A DNA stretch of 64,000 nt from Bugula neritina (lineage: Eukaryota > Bryozoa > Gymnolaemata > Cheilostomatida > Bugulidae): positions 31,695,504 to 31,759,503 of the forward strand of contig OZ037765.1 in NCBI GenBank assembly GCA_964035545.1, given 5' to 3'. A program made the translations under genes and the position numbers. This document shows positions 12,001 through 39,515 of the stretch, in pieces; positions within the stretch are counted from its first letter, which is position 1; the number at the start of each line of letters is the position of its first letter. The notes under the pieces were generated by a model. The model worked only from the letters and a program-made list of their open reading frames with translations, was not told the DNA's origin and did not search any database.

Positions 12001-14497
12001 ATATCCAACAACTCATCTTGCATGCAGGGTGTATGGCGAAACCCCGTGGAAGAGATTGAAAGGGCTGGAAGTTTTGGATCTCATCTACATAAAACCATTT
12101 ACCTGCTGCTGCAGTTTCTGCACGAGAAGAGGGACTACCATCTCCTCTACCAGCTGCACACACAGCTTCAACGAACCCCTGAACAGGAAAAGTAGGTTTC
12201 TGTTTATAATTATTTGATCTACAGTATGAATTTGATAATGATTAGCTTATTAGAATCGTTGCTATCTTAGGCCCATTTCCCAAACTTTGAATTATAAAAC
12301 TCTGCCTGAGTTTAATAAAAGGCAGCATCGGGGTGTTTAGGGCATTCTCTCTTTTCCAGGAAGTTCCTTAAAGATGTTGACAGATTGACTCTTTCCAGTA
12401 AAGCTATGGAGTTTGCTATTCATTCTCTGTACAAGGTATTCTATGTTCTCACTAGTTTATCTATTATTAGTATTACAAGGTATTCTATGTTCTCACTAGT
12501 TTATCTATTATTAATATTACAGGGTATTCTATGTTCTCACTAGTTTATCTATTATTAGTATTACAGGGTATTCTATGTTCTCACTAGTTTATCTATTATT
12601 AATATTACAGGGTATTCTATGTTCTCACTAGTTTATCTATTATTAGTATTACAAGGTATTCTATGTTCTCACTAGTTTATCTATTATTAGTATTACAAGG
12701 TATTCTATGTTCTCACTAGTTTATCTATTATTAGTATTACAGGGTATTCTATGTTCTCACTAGTTTATCTATTATTAGTATTACAGGGTATTCTATATTC
12801 TCACTAGTTTATCTTTCGCTAGATATGAACTTGTTGGTCTTTACGAGTTTATGAAGAATAGCGATACCTTGTTTCTTCTCACTTTATGATTTTATCTGAG
12901 TTCAGTGTTATCAGTTGTTAGCAGTGTTAAGTGCTAATTTTTATCTCAAATATTTTTTTACCATCAAAGTGATAGATTCACATCTTCAGCTTTTAAAAAA
13001 GGTGTCTCAAAAAATCGTATTAAGTTTTCTCATAGAATATGAGAATTGTAGACTGCATGAGTAGAATATGAATAGAGTCTGGGCTGCCTGGTATTTTCTT
13101 TTCTCAACAAATGAATAATTCTAAATGGCTGAACGTAATATCGTACCTAAAAGCTGCAATGGATTTTCAACAGATATTGAAAGGGTGATGTTTATGCAAC
13201 ACACTATTTGTTTTATATATATACTCAGCATAATATTATGGTTGGTGTACACACTACACTTCTTTTATAACACACATGCTGATTGGTTCTCACACTACGT
13301 TTTTTATACCACACACAATAGGTGATTGGTTCACACACTAAACTTCTTATATAACGCACTAGCTGATTGGTGCACATACTACATTTATTGTGTAACACTA
13401 GGTGATTGGTGTAGAGACGAAAGCTGAGTACAACTACGCTGCCTCCCTCCACCAGGCCTACAAATGGTTCAACTACTGTAACCGCACAACCGTCTGCATA
13501 CCCAATGCTCAGGTGCTGCTCATGAAGGCGTACAAGTCTTACAGAAGATCTGTGGACAAGGTGGGAACTGGTCACTATATTAGCCGATACTTGTGTCTCT
13601 GCTGTTCCATTTAGCTAGTGTGTTCAGCTTCTATCACTACTAATGATGACATTGGAATTACACATTTCGGTAATGGCAGCAGTAATAATACCACTAGTAG
13701 TATTAGTTATGTACTCTTGCAAGTTATAAAAATTGTTTGAATTTGCAGGAAAAAGTTTTTTGTGTCAATTTACGTTTTTTTTTTTCAAGGGAGCAGATGT
13801 GGTCTAGGGGTTTGAGCGTTTGCCTAGTAAACACCAAGGTCATGGGTTTGAGCCCGGACAAAGGCCATTGGTGATGTTAGGAAGAGCATCCAGTCATAAT
13901 TGCTCCTGTGCCTCATTTAAATAAGTCCTTAGCCCGCTTTAACAAAAACCCTTTTCACCAGGGGTTTCTCACAGGGATAGCGACTATAAACTTGCGTGAG
14001 TTTTTTATGTTTTTCTTTTCAACAAACTAATTTATAGTTTCCCAATTATTTCCCTGAAGGAGTACAACATGGAAATTAAAGTTCCAGTATCTGAGGCCAA
14101 GGACTTCTGCCAGCAGCTGTTCTCTAATCGCAGTAAAGACAAGAATAAACCAGCCGAGCAGCAGAACAAGCAGCAGACGTCTGCAGTACTGACTGCTAAG
14201 CCTCAGGGCAGTAGACCATCAAAGAGAGGGCCCCCTGCAGATACCACCCTACCCGCTGTTAGAGGGAGTCTACAGACTCACGACAAATCAAAGACAGCGA
14301 GAATCATGATGTCCACAGCCAGAGTGGAGAACACCGGCGCCACCACGTCTAAGGATCTTGCCTCCACGTCTAAGGATCTCGTCTCTTTAGATGCGAAGGT
14401 GCAAACGGTAGCTGTGATACCGGCTAACTCTTGGATGCATAAGGCAAAAGAAGGAACGTCAGCTCTCGCCAGCATGTTTGAAAAACCCAAAACATGA
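1..14497 (+). CDS. CABIN1: CABIN1-like protein (HIRA histone chaperone complex subunit), 3' part of gene
   Basis: Fifteen exons: <1-1006, 1611-1800, 2464-2747, 3461-3523, 4017-4128, 4743-4907, 5626-5832, 6260-6433, 8554-8757, 9494-11020, 11348-11458, 12028-12191, 12360-12435, 13402-13560, 14060-14497. All borders are GT-AG and phases join, giving 1,625 codons and a TGA. The 5' end lies outside the window. Stretches such as [71 protein letters not shown] and [17 protein letters not shown] match vertebrate CABIN1 as I recall it; so does [16 protein letters not shown] in exon 12. The family is TPR-like and is the animal counterpart of yeast Hir3, working with HIRA and UBN1 to deposit histone H3.3 in the nucleus. 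Exon 9 encodes a bipartite basic stretch that looks like a nuclear localisation signal ([17 protein letters not shown]). Exon 10 is a long acidic low-complexity region with nine cysteine-histidine repeats. The tail after exon 14 is short and diverged; I see no clear PxIxIT calcineurin-docking motif. Confidence 0.9.
3866..4010 (+). repeat. ~36-bp tandem repeat abutting the exon 5 acceptor of CABIN1
   Basis: Four imperfect copies of a unit containing tgacattctattggc and cctgtagt lie at the 3' end of intron 4. The array stops about ten bases before the acceptor of the exon at 4017. Confidence 0.65.
6410..8490 (+). repeat. Minisatellite made of the CABIN1 exon 8 end plus its splice donor
   Basis: About 2.06 kb of 32-bp and 42-bp units. 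Each unit carries ccaactgtatactaag followed by gtttag. The first unit is the coding end of exon 8 and its donor (exon ends at 6433, donor GTTTAG at 6434), so the array amplifies an exon-intron junction roughly fifty times. Variant units (ctatggtttatttc, gtacactaaggtttaattc) recur in the same order, giving a higher-order period near 0.86 kb (around 6560, 7420 and 8285). Confidence 0.9.
10381..10750 (+). repeat. In-frame 39-42 bp coding minisatellite in CABIN1 exon 10
   Basis: Nine copies of a 13-14 residue unit with consensus [14 protein letters not shown]. Copy-length differences are multiples of three, so the frame is kept. Each copy has one Cys-His pair between lysine-rich and acidic stretches. 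Open frames in other phases and on the opposite strand here are a by-product of the periodicity. Confidence 0.9.
11680..11970 (+). repeat. ~15-bp tandem repeat in CABIN1 intron 11
   Basis: About twenty imperfect copies of cttcttgtctgcact, becoming more diverged towards the 3' end. The array lies 60 bp upstream of the exon 12 acceptor and extends the pyrimidine-rich part of the intron. Confidence 0.85.
12425..12835 (+). repeat. 44-bp minisatellite starting at the exon 13 donor of CABIN1
   Basis: Nine copies at a 44-bp period (gtattctatgttctcac starts near 12436, 12480, 12524 and so on). The internal junction attacaaggtattc mirrors the true junction tgtacaag/gtattc, so most units contain a donor-like site. 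Confidence 0.9.
13238..13415 (+). repeat. ~41-bp repeat ending across the exon 14 acceptor of CABIN1
   Basis: Four imperfect copies with tgattggt near 13280, 13323, 13364 and 13403. The copies carry atag/gtgattggt, ctag/ctgattggt and the true acceptor ctag/gtgattggt at 13400-13402, so the unit runs into the first codons of exon 14. Confidence 0.75.
13790..14003 (+). mobile_element. tRNA-derived SINE, copy 1 (in CABIN1 intron 14)
   Basis: The head resembles a tRNA: tggtctaggggtttgagcg matches a pol III A box region and gggtttgagcccgg a B box. The body (aaaggccattggtgatgtta, ataattgctcctgt, tccttagcccgct, gggatagcgactataaac) recurs at 16255 and 26254. No poly-A tail is seen. The 3' end lies about 55 bp before exon 15. 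Confidence 0.8.
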
Positions 14498-16250
14498 TGT
14501 ATCTTCTGACTCCTTTATTTGGTGCTGGACTTTTCATGCTTTGTTGGTTCATATAGTTAGACACACTTGAGTATTTTTCTTAGCATAATTAGTTTACTTG
14601 TCATACATCATGTCCGAATTGTGTCATTTTTGTCTGATTTAATATCCTAAGCTGTACAAACTATGCTTGCTGATAATTAGGCTACTTTGTGGTTATGCTA
14701 TCATGTTGGTTCCAATGCTATATGATTTCCACATGATCTAAACTTTTTTTGCATATCATTTTTATGGAAATACAACTGTAATCTTATTAGATTGGATGAA
14801 AAGCTGATTTATTTGTATTAGATAGATATTCTTATAGGTTTAAGTGCATGGCTACAGGATAACTTCATGATTTGTTGAGTACATTTTGGTTCAAAACTGA
14901 TGACAAGTTAAGAGCAGTATATGCTGAGATGTTTTATAATCATAGCCACTGATTACAAGCAATTAAGGGAGTGGTGGGGCTAGTTCCTAGACATAGGGTT
15001 TGAAGATATTTATTGCCCTTACCTTGAATACCAGTATCATGTTGCATACTCGAGTCTAGACAGTCTTCAACACCATAGACAGAAATACTATATCACCAGC
15101 AAAAACATAAGTGAGAATTAGACAAAATATTCACTTGTAAGGGTGACCCCATTGTCTTTTGTAGTTTTACTACAATGTAATGTTTCTATAAAATGACATG
15201 TATGACTACAGATTTAACACAAATTCCCAAACACATGATGCATATCTATGTCTGCAAGTAACTGCTAACTCTTGTAAGTGACCTACATTTAGGACTTCGT
15301 GCTATCCTCTTATTTGGATATATTATTGATGTGGCTTGGCCACAATATTGATATATTCCATATTATTATTGTGACATTAACAATTCACATCAAAGGTTCT
15401 TCTGCCGCATGGTATGTGGGTGTAGGTTCGGCCACCATGCATAGCCTATGTAGACATCCTTTCTAGTCTAACACAAAAAGATTAGAGCAGTGTAATCTAA
15501 AACACTTTCTTAGTAAAAAAAGGGGGGGGGGGAGTAAGTGTTATATACGAAATATAACCCGAAATCTTTAGCATACTGCAGTCTGCTCATTAACCTTTCA
15601 ATCCAAAGCCCTTACCCCACGCAGCTTACATCATCATATATCATGATTATTACACAATAATGTTACAAATACTGTTTTTACTATACTATGTCACTGCGTA
15701 GTATATATTCTACTAAATAAAAACAATGTATTCTTTTTTATCTGGGGGGGGGGGGAGGACTTATTTTTTTGTCACTATATATATGCTATGCTACACTTCA
15801 GCCATTTGGCTGCTATATAAACTTAGAAGCCTTATTGTGCTAAAATAATTTCACACTTAACTGATCATGACTTGATATTTGGTTCAAAATTTGTTAACCA
15901 AACATTATGAATGAAATTGATAGAAAAATTTGCTCAAGGCAAATTTAATATATTATATAAATAACTAAACAGAACTCAAGCTTCTTAACCTTGCATTCAA
16001 GTATAGAGATTTTCTCACGGCCCAAACACTTGCTGTGGATGCCCCTCACTGCACGATGATTTTTGTGTGTTCAGTGCTAAATGCCAGTCTGAAAGCTCCA
16101 AAAATGGTCACAGCCTTTTATAAAACAAGCCGTGTGTTGCTAGTTATGTATAATATGCAAAGGTACTGGAAGGTAATCATCAGCATCAGTAGCTAAGTAT
16201 TTCTTTGGTGTAACACGTTAATAGACCTAATCATTATATTATCAGTTAGA
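14498..16250. other. Intergenic DNA downstream of CABIN1
   Basis: AT-rich with no supported gene. It holds two short poly-G runs (about 15522 and 15746). I see no clear AATAAA close behind the CABIN1 stop codon. Confidence 0.6.
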
Positions 16251-16254
16251 GAGT

Positions 16255-16455
16255 TTCGGTGGGGCTGTGGTTAGAGCACTGACTCAGTAAACACAAGGTC
16301 AGTGGTCTCTGGAAAGGCCATTGGGGACGTTAGGAAAAGCATTCAGTCATAACTGCTTCTGTGGCACATCAGGAAAAGTCCTTAGCCCGCTGTAAAATAC
16401 TCTTTCCATCAAGGATTTTCCCATGGATAGTGACTATAAACTTGTTTGAGTTGCA
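16255..16455 (+). mobile_element. tRNA-derived SINE, copy 2
   Basis: Same family as the copy at 13790: ggctgtggttagagcactga head, then ggccattggggacgttagg, tcagtcataactgcttctgt, gtccttagcccgctgt and gatagtgactataaacttg. It is more diverged in the B box. Confidence 0.75.
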
Positions 16456-16775
16456 TTATATTATGAGTAGTATGAGTATTATGAGTAGTAGTAATGCTTG
16501 TTATATGTTTCTGTGGGAATATATTTTGAATATGCTTTTGATACTGGGTACTAGCTCAAATTAATGAATAACATCAATCATTTAAATATCCTTAATATAA
16601 TTGTCAAAGCATTGATACATGTAGAGTGTTTTTAGAGCACTATAAATATGCAAGGTTTCAGCTGTAATCCGTAAGTAAGAATGGAGCACTTTGCTTGCTT
16701 TAACAGGACAAAAATTTAAGATTAATGCGTATAGAAAAGCAGAAGAATAGCTTGCTGGGTTAGCTGGCTAGAAGA

Positions 16776-17228
16776 GTGATGTCGTCCCAGATAGTCGGTT
16801 CCCAGTTAGACGTTATTTATTTATATTGGTACAATATATATTGTATGTGCAATTTATTTGAATATTATTTAAATATATGTATATTTAAATAAAGCGCGTA
16901 TTGAGCACATAAATAAATCTCTTTGATCTGCATTAACATATTAATTTTACATAATATTTTTACTTCTTGTTTGAACAGATGTTTTTTTAATGAGTATTCA
17001 TTAATTAAAGATAATGTTTATTATTATTATATTACTGTTTTTTGTCCCGCACAAATCTATGGGAATTAGAATATTATTCCAGATAATTCATGTTAGCTAT
17101 TATAGCTATTAGCATTTTAGCTATTTAGCAATGAATGCAACAGTTATATAGGTATATTACTATAAAATTGTATGACACCAAAATCAAAAATATCGTCTAA
17201 CTGAGAAGCGTCTATCTGGGATGAAACC
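16776..17228. mobile_element. MITE with repeated GCGTCTAACTGGGAA ends, copy 1
   Basis: About 450 bp. The left end (gtcccagatagtcggttccc, then agttagacg) is the inverted match of the right end (cgtctaactgagaagcgtct, then atctgggatgaaacc). The AT-rich core matches copies at 25060 and 60540, here in reverse orientation. There is no coding capacity. Confidence 0.75.
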
Positions 17229-19889
17229 GGAAGCGTTTACCAATGTTAGCGCCAGTGAAGCAATTCCTTCCAAAGTAATACATAATAGTGCCGTATCTCA
17301 TATAATTATATCCATCCACTATCTAAATCCATGCTATTTTGGATGAAACCATAAAAATTTCGTTCTAGTAAAAAAGAAAATTTGGAGTAAATATACACTA
17401 CAAAATTAGGATATAAAGGTTAAAGGTGAACATATTAATGACATACCATCTGCAAACTGGTTGGGTGGTGAGCTGCTATTAGCTATGTCCATAATTTACA
17501 ATAATTCCTGAGCGCAAACAGCTAGTAGCCTAAACCTTGGTGTATAGTCACCTGCTACTTCCTTGAAGCTCCCCCCCAAGAATCCTCTTTTATAGTTTTC
17601 CAGAATATTATTTTTTTAATTTTCAATAGGTGCATGTTGTGAACCGAGCTAGCTTTTTGCATTGAAATTAATTCATCGTTATTTGGTTTGAAAAGAGTGC
17701 TGGAATAGCAATTTCTGAGATGCCATAAAGCAAAATATTTGTAGCTTTTTGGCTGCAATCAAAGTTGAAATTTCTGAAAACATAAAGGCTTTTATAACTC
17801 CAAGATTTCTATAGGGGTGGTCAAAATTTTATAATTTATTCAAATAATCCATTAATTTAACTACTGATGGACTGCTCAATCATCGGGCTGTGAAAACTAA
17901 ATAAAAACCGGTATATTTTGTTTGTAAGAAACTTTTTAGCCGTGGGTCCAACTTTTTCAGACCACTGAAAGGTGAGAGCCATATTGTTAACTTTAGCTTG
18001 TGCTGGGGGCCACCAGCATCAGTCTTTTTCTAATTATTTCATTCCAAATTCTTATGAATCATTACACAATGAAGTCCCAATAGTTAATGCAGGCTGCATG
18101 TTTTGTAATGTGTATAAATAGGACATTTAAAAGGTGGTTTTTCGCTCTAATTAATGTACACTGTGCAAAATATTTTTAGTTTTATGCCCTTGAGGGTTTC
18201 ATAAATGTGGGCCCTGGGGCCACCTGTTGGATAGCCCTGGTCTAGATCATCATTTTAATATTGGTAGAAAAACTGCAATACGTATCCCATTACTATTCCT
18301 ACGATCTATCTGTTTTGCATGCTATCTTCGGTTACAAGTATGTAAACAGAATCATTAAAGGCACAGCGCAATATTATTGTTTTTATCTATAGGAAATCTG
18401 AGTCTGTATGCATTCAATAAAAACTATGAAGACCATACTTCATGTGAAAAGAACCGTGACTTCATTAATGTTATTTTATTCTATACTTAATATTCCATCT
18501 ACACTCAGATGTTGGTTTTCATTAGCTAACATAGCACTGAGTTACTATTTGATAAGCAACTTGTTGCTATGACAATGCTTAACTTAAAGTAATTAGTGAC
18601 TCATTCTCACCTGGTGTTACTTTTGGGTTTATAGCTGTTGAAAGATGTAAGTAAGGCTGTAGTACAGAAACTGGCGTCTTCATCTTTCTAGAACTAAAGG
18701 TAAGAGTTGTCTAAAGACATATAGTCAGTTAGCTGTTGCTGCTATTTGGACTGGACTGTTACTGTTTACTGTTAGTGTTATTGGATTGTCACTTGCAAAA
18801 TATTCAAATTAAACAAGTATCAGGAAGGAATAATTAAACTGAAAAAATAGGTCAAGCCAGTTGCTGACGATGAAATTTAGCTAATAATGCTATAACTTAT
18901 GCTTTGTACTTTTACAATTTAGTCAAGTTGAGTTCTTTATTAATAATGGGCAGCAGTGAAATCTATTAATGAGACCAAATGACTCAACTTATAAGCTAAC
19001 TTGTACTCTATTCAAAAGTCCTAGCCTCCGGTTAAAATAATGTTATACAACTTAGCTGAGTAAGCTAACTTTTTAATGCTGCTTGCTAAGAAAAGCTGAA
19101 AATAAATTACTTTGGATTACAAGAAGCAAAAACAGCCACGGTGGTTTTAAGCACCAATCATAAAGCTGCAACAGTTAGATAGATTTGTACTGCAATAAGA
19201 CTAAAAATTCAGCCATTCAAAATTTTCTAGTATTGAGGTAATTATAGGCAGCTCAGCTAAAGTTGACAAAATCTTGAACTTAACTTCTGTAAGCTAGAGT
19301 ATAAAAAGAGTCCACCTTTATAAGCTTTTGAAATTAAGGTCTCCTGCACCCACTCACCAGTGCCGAATTTCTAGATGATTATGATAAGTGCTCTCTTAAT
19401 TTTATAAGTACTAACAATTTGGCTATATTGTAGCTTGACAACAGGTTTTGTGACCTTGGCAGTTAAGGTTTGAGGTTAGTGGAAACCTATAACTTACTGA
19501 GTGCCATCTGTTAAACTTTTTAGACCACTTAAAGACTGTTCCAAATAACTAGTCTACTATAATAAATCCTTGAATAAATTACATTTGTTTGATAGAAATC
19601 AGGTTTTTCCTAATCAGAACACCCAGTAGTAAATTAGAGTTGCAATTCCACTTAGTAAACATGCAGCTTTTTCCTATAACACCAGTTTCTACAACTATTT
19701 GTGGCCAAAAAGCTATTGTGTGTGGTGCTACATTAAACAGTGAAGTTGTGAATATTGTGAGCTCAAAATCATTTTAAGAACTAGTGATAAGTCTTTGACT
19801 TCTATAACACAATTCAAAATGCTAAGCTCAAGTATTTTAAAATGGTATAAATGCATTCCACAATTCTATCTCAAATTCGTAAAAAGCTG
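17229..19889. other. Intergenic DNA upstream of ABCC5-like copy A
   Basis: No supported gene, RNA or transposon. A short stretch at about 18632-18690 has an acceptor-like and a donor-like border but no recognisable product. Confidence 0.5.
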
Positions 19890-19967
19890 TATACATGCAT
19901 TATATTATACAATACACTATACAGCATTGCACTGTACTGTAGCACTGAAGAGGTTGAATGGTGAGTC
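19890..19967 (+). promoter_or_regulatory. Proximal promoter/5' UTR of ABCC5-like copy A
   Basis: From about acagcatt to the ATG this matches the segment before copy B (63612-63690 on the other strand), including ctgtagcactgaagaggttg. An AT-rich TATA-like stretch (attatattatac) lies above it. Further upstream the two copies stop aligning. The promoter role is inferred. Confidence 0.35.
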
Positions 19968-36091
<16,124 letters not shown>

Positions 36092-36104
36092 AGCTCACTG
36101 CGCA

Positions 36105-36110
36105 AATAAA
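36105..36110 (+). terminator. Candidate poly(A) signal of copy A
   Basis: AATAAA lies 14 nt after the stop codon. It is very close to the stop, so a later signal could be used instead. Confidence 0.35.
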
Positions 36111-36956
36111 AATAACACACTACTAACAATAATGCGCATACAGCCTAAATAATAACAAAACATGAGCAACAATAGGTTTTGCATATACTTTTGATTACAA
36201 TTTTGCAACCTTTTATTCACTTGCTATTTCAGAGCATGGTAGTGCTTGCCTAAATGTTAATAACTTGGATTTACCACTTTTATGATGAAAAGTTCTGTTT
36301 TTAGCTTATAATAATAATTAAGTTTTCTTTCAACTAGTGCTTTTATCTTTTTATTTGTAATAATATACTTTGTCTATACATACATATACATGTACATAAT
36401 ATCTTATGTGTACATACGTACACAGCACAGCGCAAACAATGACAATAAAAAACATGTGAGTGTATTTCCTAGTTTTCGTCTTCTGTTGGCTCTAACTTTA
36501 GTGCTTGAAGCAAACGATAAATTCATAAATAAGTGCAAACTGTATATCTCGCAAAATAGAGAAATATATACGTGTTATAATGAAAGCTAGAGAGAGGCTA
36601 TAAACTCTATGCTAACAATACGGTAGTAATAATGCACTATAACTCTATAAGTATATGCATAGATAGATTTCCTATAATAGCTGATGCAAATTTTAAAATT
36701 ACTTACACTGCTGCATCTTTGCAGAGTTTAAACTTTGCTTTTTTACTAAACAACATCTAATCAGTTATTACATAAATATTGCATATCATATATCAATAAG
36801 ATAACATAAACGCCTTCGTAAGGAAAATGACTAGTCACTGTGACACAAACATCGGACACTTCAAGTACTGCAGGTAGGTTTTGCTATGGTGGCATTCTCA
36901 AACACTACATAAAATAGGGAAAACAGTTGAATAATGTAGTGTTGAGAATTCCCAGT

Positions 36957-37028
36957 AGCCCATGCAGTGTAATGGTCAGCATCCTGATTTGCTAAACAGA
37001 AGTCTGGGGTTTGATTCTCGCTGGAGGG
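36957..37028 (+). pseudogene. tRNA-like sequence
   Basis: gtaatggtcagcatcctga resembles a tRNA D-arm region and ggggtttgattctcgc a B box. It resembles the sequence at 24821 in layout, but the stems do not fold well. I see no SINE body attached. Confidence 0.3.
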
Positions 37029-37769
37029 GGGAATGCTTTCATGAATAATAGTGTTTTTGGATACATCTTTTTGCTTGCAACTTTGTCAAGCAATGTACAA
37101 TTTTATTTAACAGTAAATTTTGGAAGTGCTGCTTCAAATATTCTGTGGTTGTTGTCTAACAGTTGGCAACTCTAATATTTATTTAGGTATTAAGTAACAT
37201 TGTGAGTTTATGGAACATTTCGCTGTTTTTGTACACACCAGTATATTATATATGTATTATACTGTTTGAAATATTACTACAGTGTACAATATATTGCACT
37301 TATGATATAGGGGGTAACTTTCTGCTAGTATCATATTTGGATTAAATTAATTTGAAATGGCAAACAATCAATATACTATTATATACATTCTTATTATATC
37401 GTTATTATAACTAAGTTCCAAAGGTGCTAATATTCTATTTATTTTTGATTGCAATTTTGTCAAATGATTGGGTACAGTGCACAAACAGCTACTTTAACTT
37501 ATTCTAAGGCTTGCTTTGAAGCTGCACAATATGGCTGCTAAATGTCCATTTTATCTGTCAGTTTCATTTCACCGAATTTACAAATATAGAGTTTCTTGCA
37601 TTTTATATCTTATATTTTAACACTTTGAATTCCATCACTGTTTCAGTTTATACACCTAATCTTTAACATTTTCATGATGATGTAATATTTACTACATTAT
37701 ATCTTATCAGTAAATGAAAAGATTAAAGTAAGTTATCGTGATTTATCATAACTACAGTCATGTAGTTAA
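37029..37769. other. Non-coding spacer
   Basis: AT-rich DNA with no supported feature, up to the 26-bp satellite. Confidence 0.5.
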
Positions 37770-38375
37770 CGAACTTGAGACACAGACAGACTACCTACTA
37801 TAAACACACTTACTGTAGACACACAGACAAACTACTTACTGTAGACACACAGACAGACTACTTACTGTAGACACACAGACAGACTACTTACTGTAGACAC
37901 ACAGACAGACTACTTACTGTAGACACACAAACAGACTACTTACTGTAGACACACAGACAGACTACTTACTGTAGACACACAGACAGACTACTTACTGTAG
38001 ACACACAGACAGACTACTTACTGTAGACACACAGACAGTCTACTTACTGTAGACACACAGACAGACTACTTACTGTAGACACACAGACAGGCTACTTACT
38101 GTAGACACTCAGACAGACTACTCACTGTAGACACACAGACAGACTACTTACTGTAGACACACAGACATACTACTTACTGTAGACACACAGACAGACTACT
38201 TACTGTAGACACACAGACAGACTACTTACTGTAGACACACAGACAGACTACTTACTGTAGACACACAGACAGACTACTTACTGTAGACACACAGACAGAC
38301 TACTTACTGTAGACACACAGACAGACTACTTACTGTAGACACACAGATAGGCTACTTAGTGCAAACACACAGTAA
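37770..38375. repeat. 26-bp tandem satellite
   Basis: About 22 copies of gacagactacttactgtaga followed by cacaca. Copies are nearly identical in the middle and decay at both edges. There is no unique spacer between units, so it is not a CRISPR array. Confidence 0.95.
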
Positions 38376-38718
38376 TTTGCTTAATAAACAATTATTAATT
38401 AATACAATAATAATTACAAAAAAATCAGATTAACTGACATCACTAGAGTGCGAGGTGTAATTTTTATGTATTGTGATTGAAACTAAGCTTATGTAAAATA
38501 ACCTTATCTTATCTTATCTTATAGATGATTCATGAATTAAAACCCATAAACAGCTACAAAGGGTTGATTCAACTGCTACAGTTGGTGCTCGACACTCAAT
38601 AGCCTACGGAGAAAATAGAAATGGGTTTATACTTATTTAAAGGTATTCTAACACAACTCTAATACCAACAGTGTAGCAGTAAATTAGTTTTAACAGATTT
38701 ATATTTATCTATTATTTA

Positions 38719-38821
<103 letters not shown>

Positions 38822-38920
38822 CTGTATATACATATTTACTGTATAATGTATGCTGATTGTCAATCTAGTTGGAGTTTCAGCAAAGTAAAGTGCTCGATAT
38901 CACGGGTGACAGAGCTAATA

Positions 38921-39104
38921 TAATGTAGTGTGTTCAGATTGTTAATGATACATATATATTTTATTTAAAAAAATCTTACACGACTATATAGTTTCGTGCA
39001 GTAAACTGCACTCCTCAGGTTTACTGCACGAAACTATATAGTCGTGTAAGATTTTTTTAAATAAAATATATATGTATCATTAACAATCTGAACACACTAC
39101 ATTA
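38921..39104. repeat. 184-bp near-perfect palindrome with a hammerhead-like core
   Basis: Two 86-bp arms (38921-39006 and 39019-39104) match as exact inverted repeats around a 12-base loop. On the - strand the loop and left arm read CTGAGGA, a 6-bp stem GTGCAG/CTGCAC with loop TTTA, GAAA, a 4-bp stem ACTA/TAGT, then C. This is the conserved core order of a hammerhead ribozyme. The 5' strand of stem I is not adjacent, so it is incomplete as it stands. Confidence 0.8.
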
Positions 39105-39108
39105 TTTA

Positions 39109-39109
<1 letters not shown>

Positions 39110-39193
<84 letters not shown>

Positions 39194-39210
39194 CTGTATA
39201 TACATATTTA

Positions 39211-39304
<94 letters not shown>

Positions 39305-39362
39305 TAAATATGTATATACAGTATATATATATATATATATATACAGTAAATATGTATATACA

Positions 39363-39458
<96 letters not shown>

Positions 39459-39474
39459 TGTATATACATATTTA

Positions 39475-39512
<38 letters not shown>
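39110..39512. repeat. (AT)n arrays broken by atactgtatatacatattta segments
   Basis: Four AT blocks separated by the same short motif and its complement (tacagtaaatatgtatatac). The block right of the hAT-like element (40654-40790) has the same motif, which suggests one original AT array was split by that insertion. Confidence 0.9.

Positions 39513-39515
<3 letters not shown>

Noticed and set aside
11653-12059. Three overlapping + strand frames rich in [13 protein letters not shown]
   Set aside because: Translation of the 15-bp intron 11 repeat running into exon 12 in wrong frames.
18632-18700. Small exon-like stretch (acceptor ttatag, donor aag/gtaaga, in-frame stop) between CABIN1 and copy A
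   Set aside because: CABIN1 already ends with a stop at 14497, no phase or homology links this stretch to either gene, and it is too short to support.
37770-38375. Regular 26-bp repeats resembling a CRISPR array
   Set aside because: Units are contiguous with no unique spacers, and the context is animal nuclear DNA.
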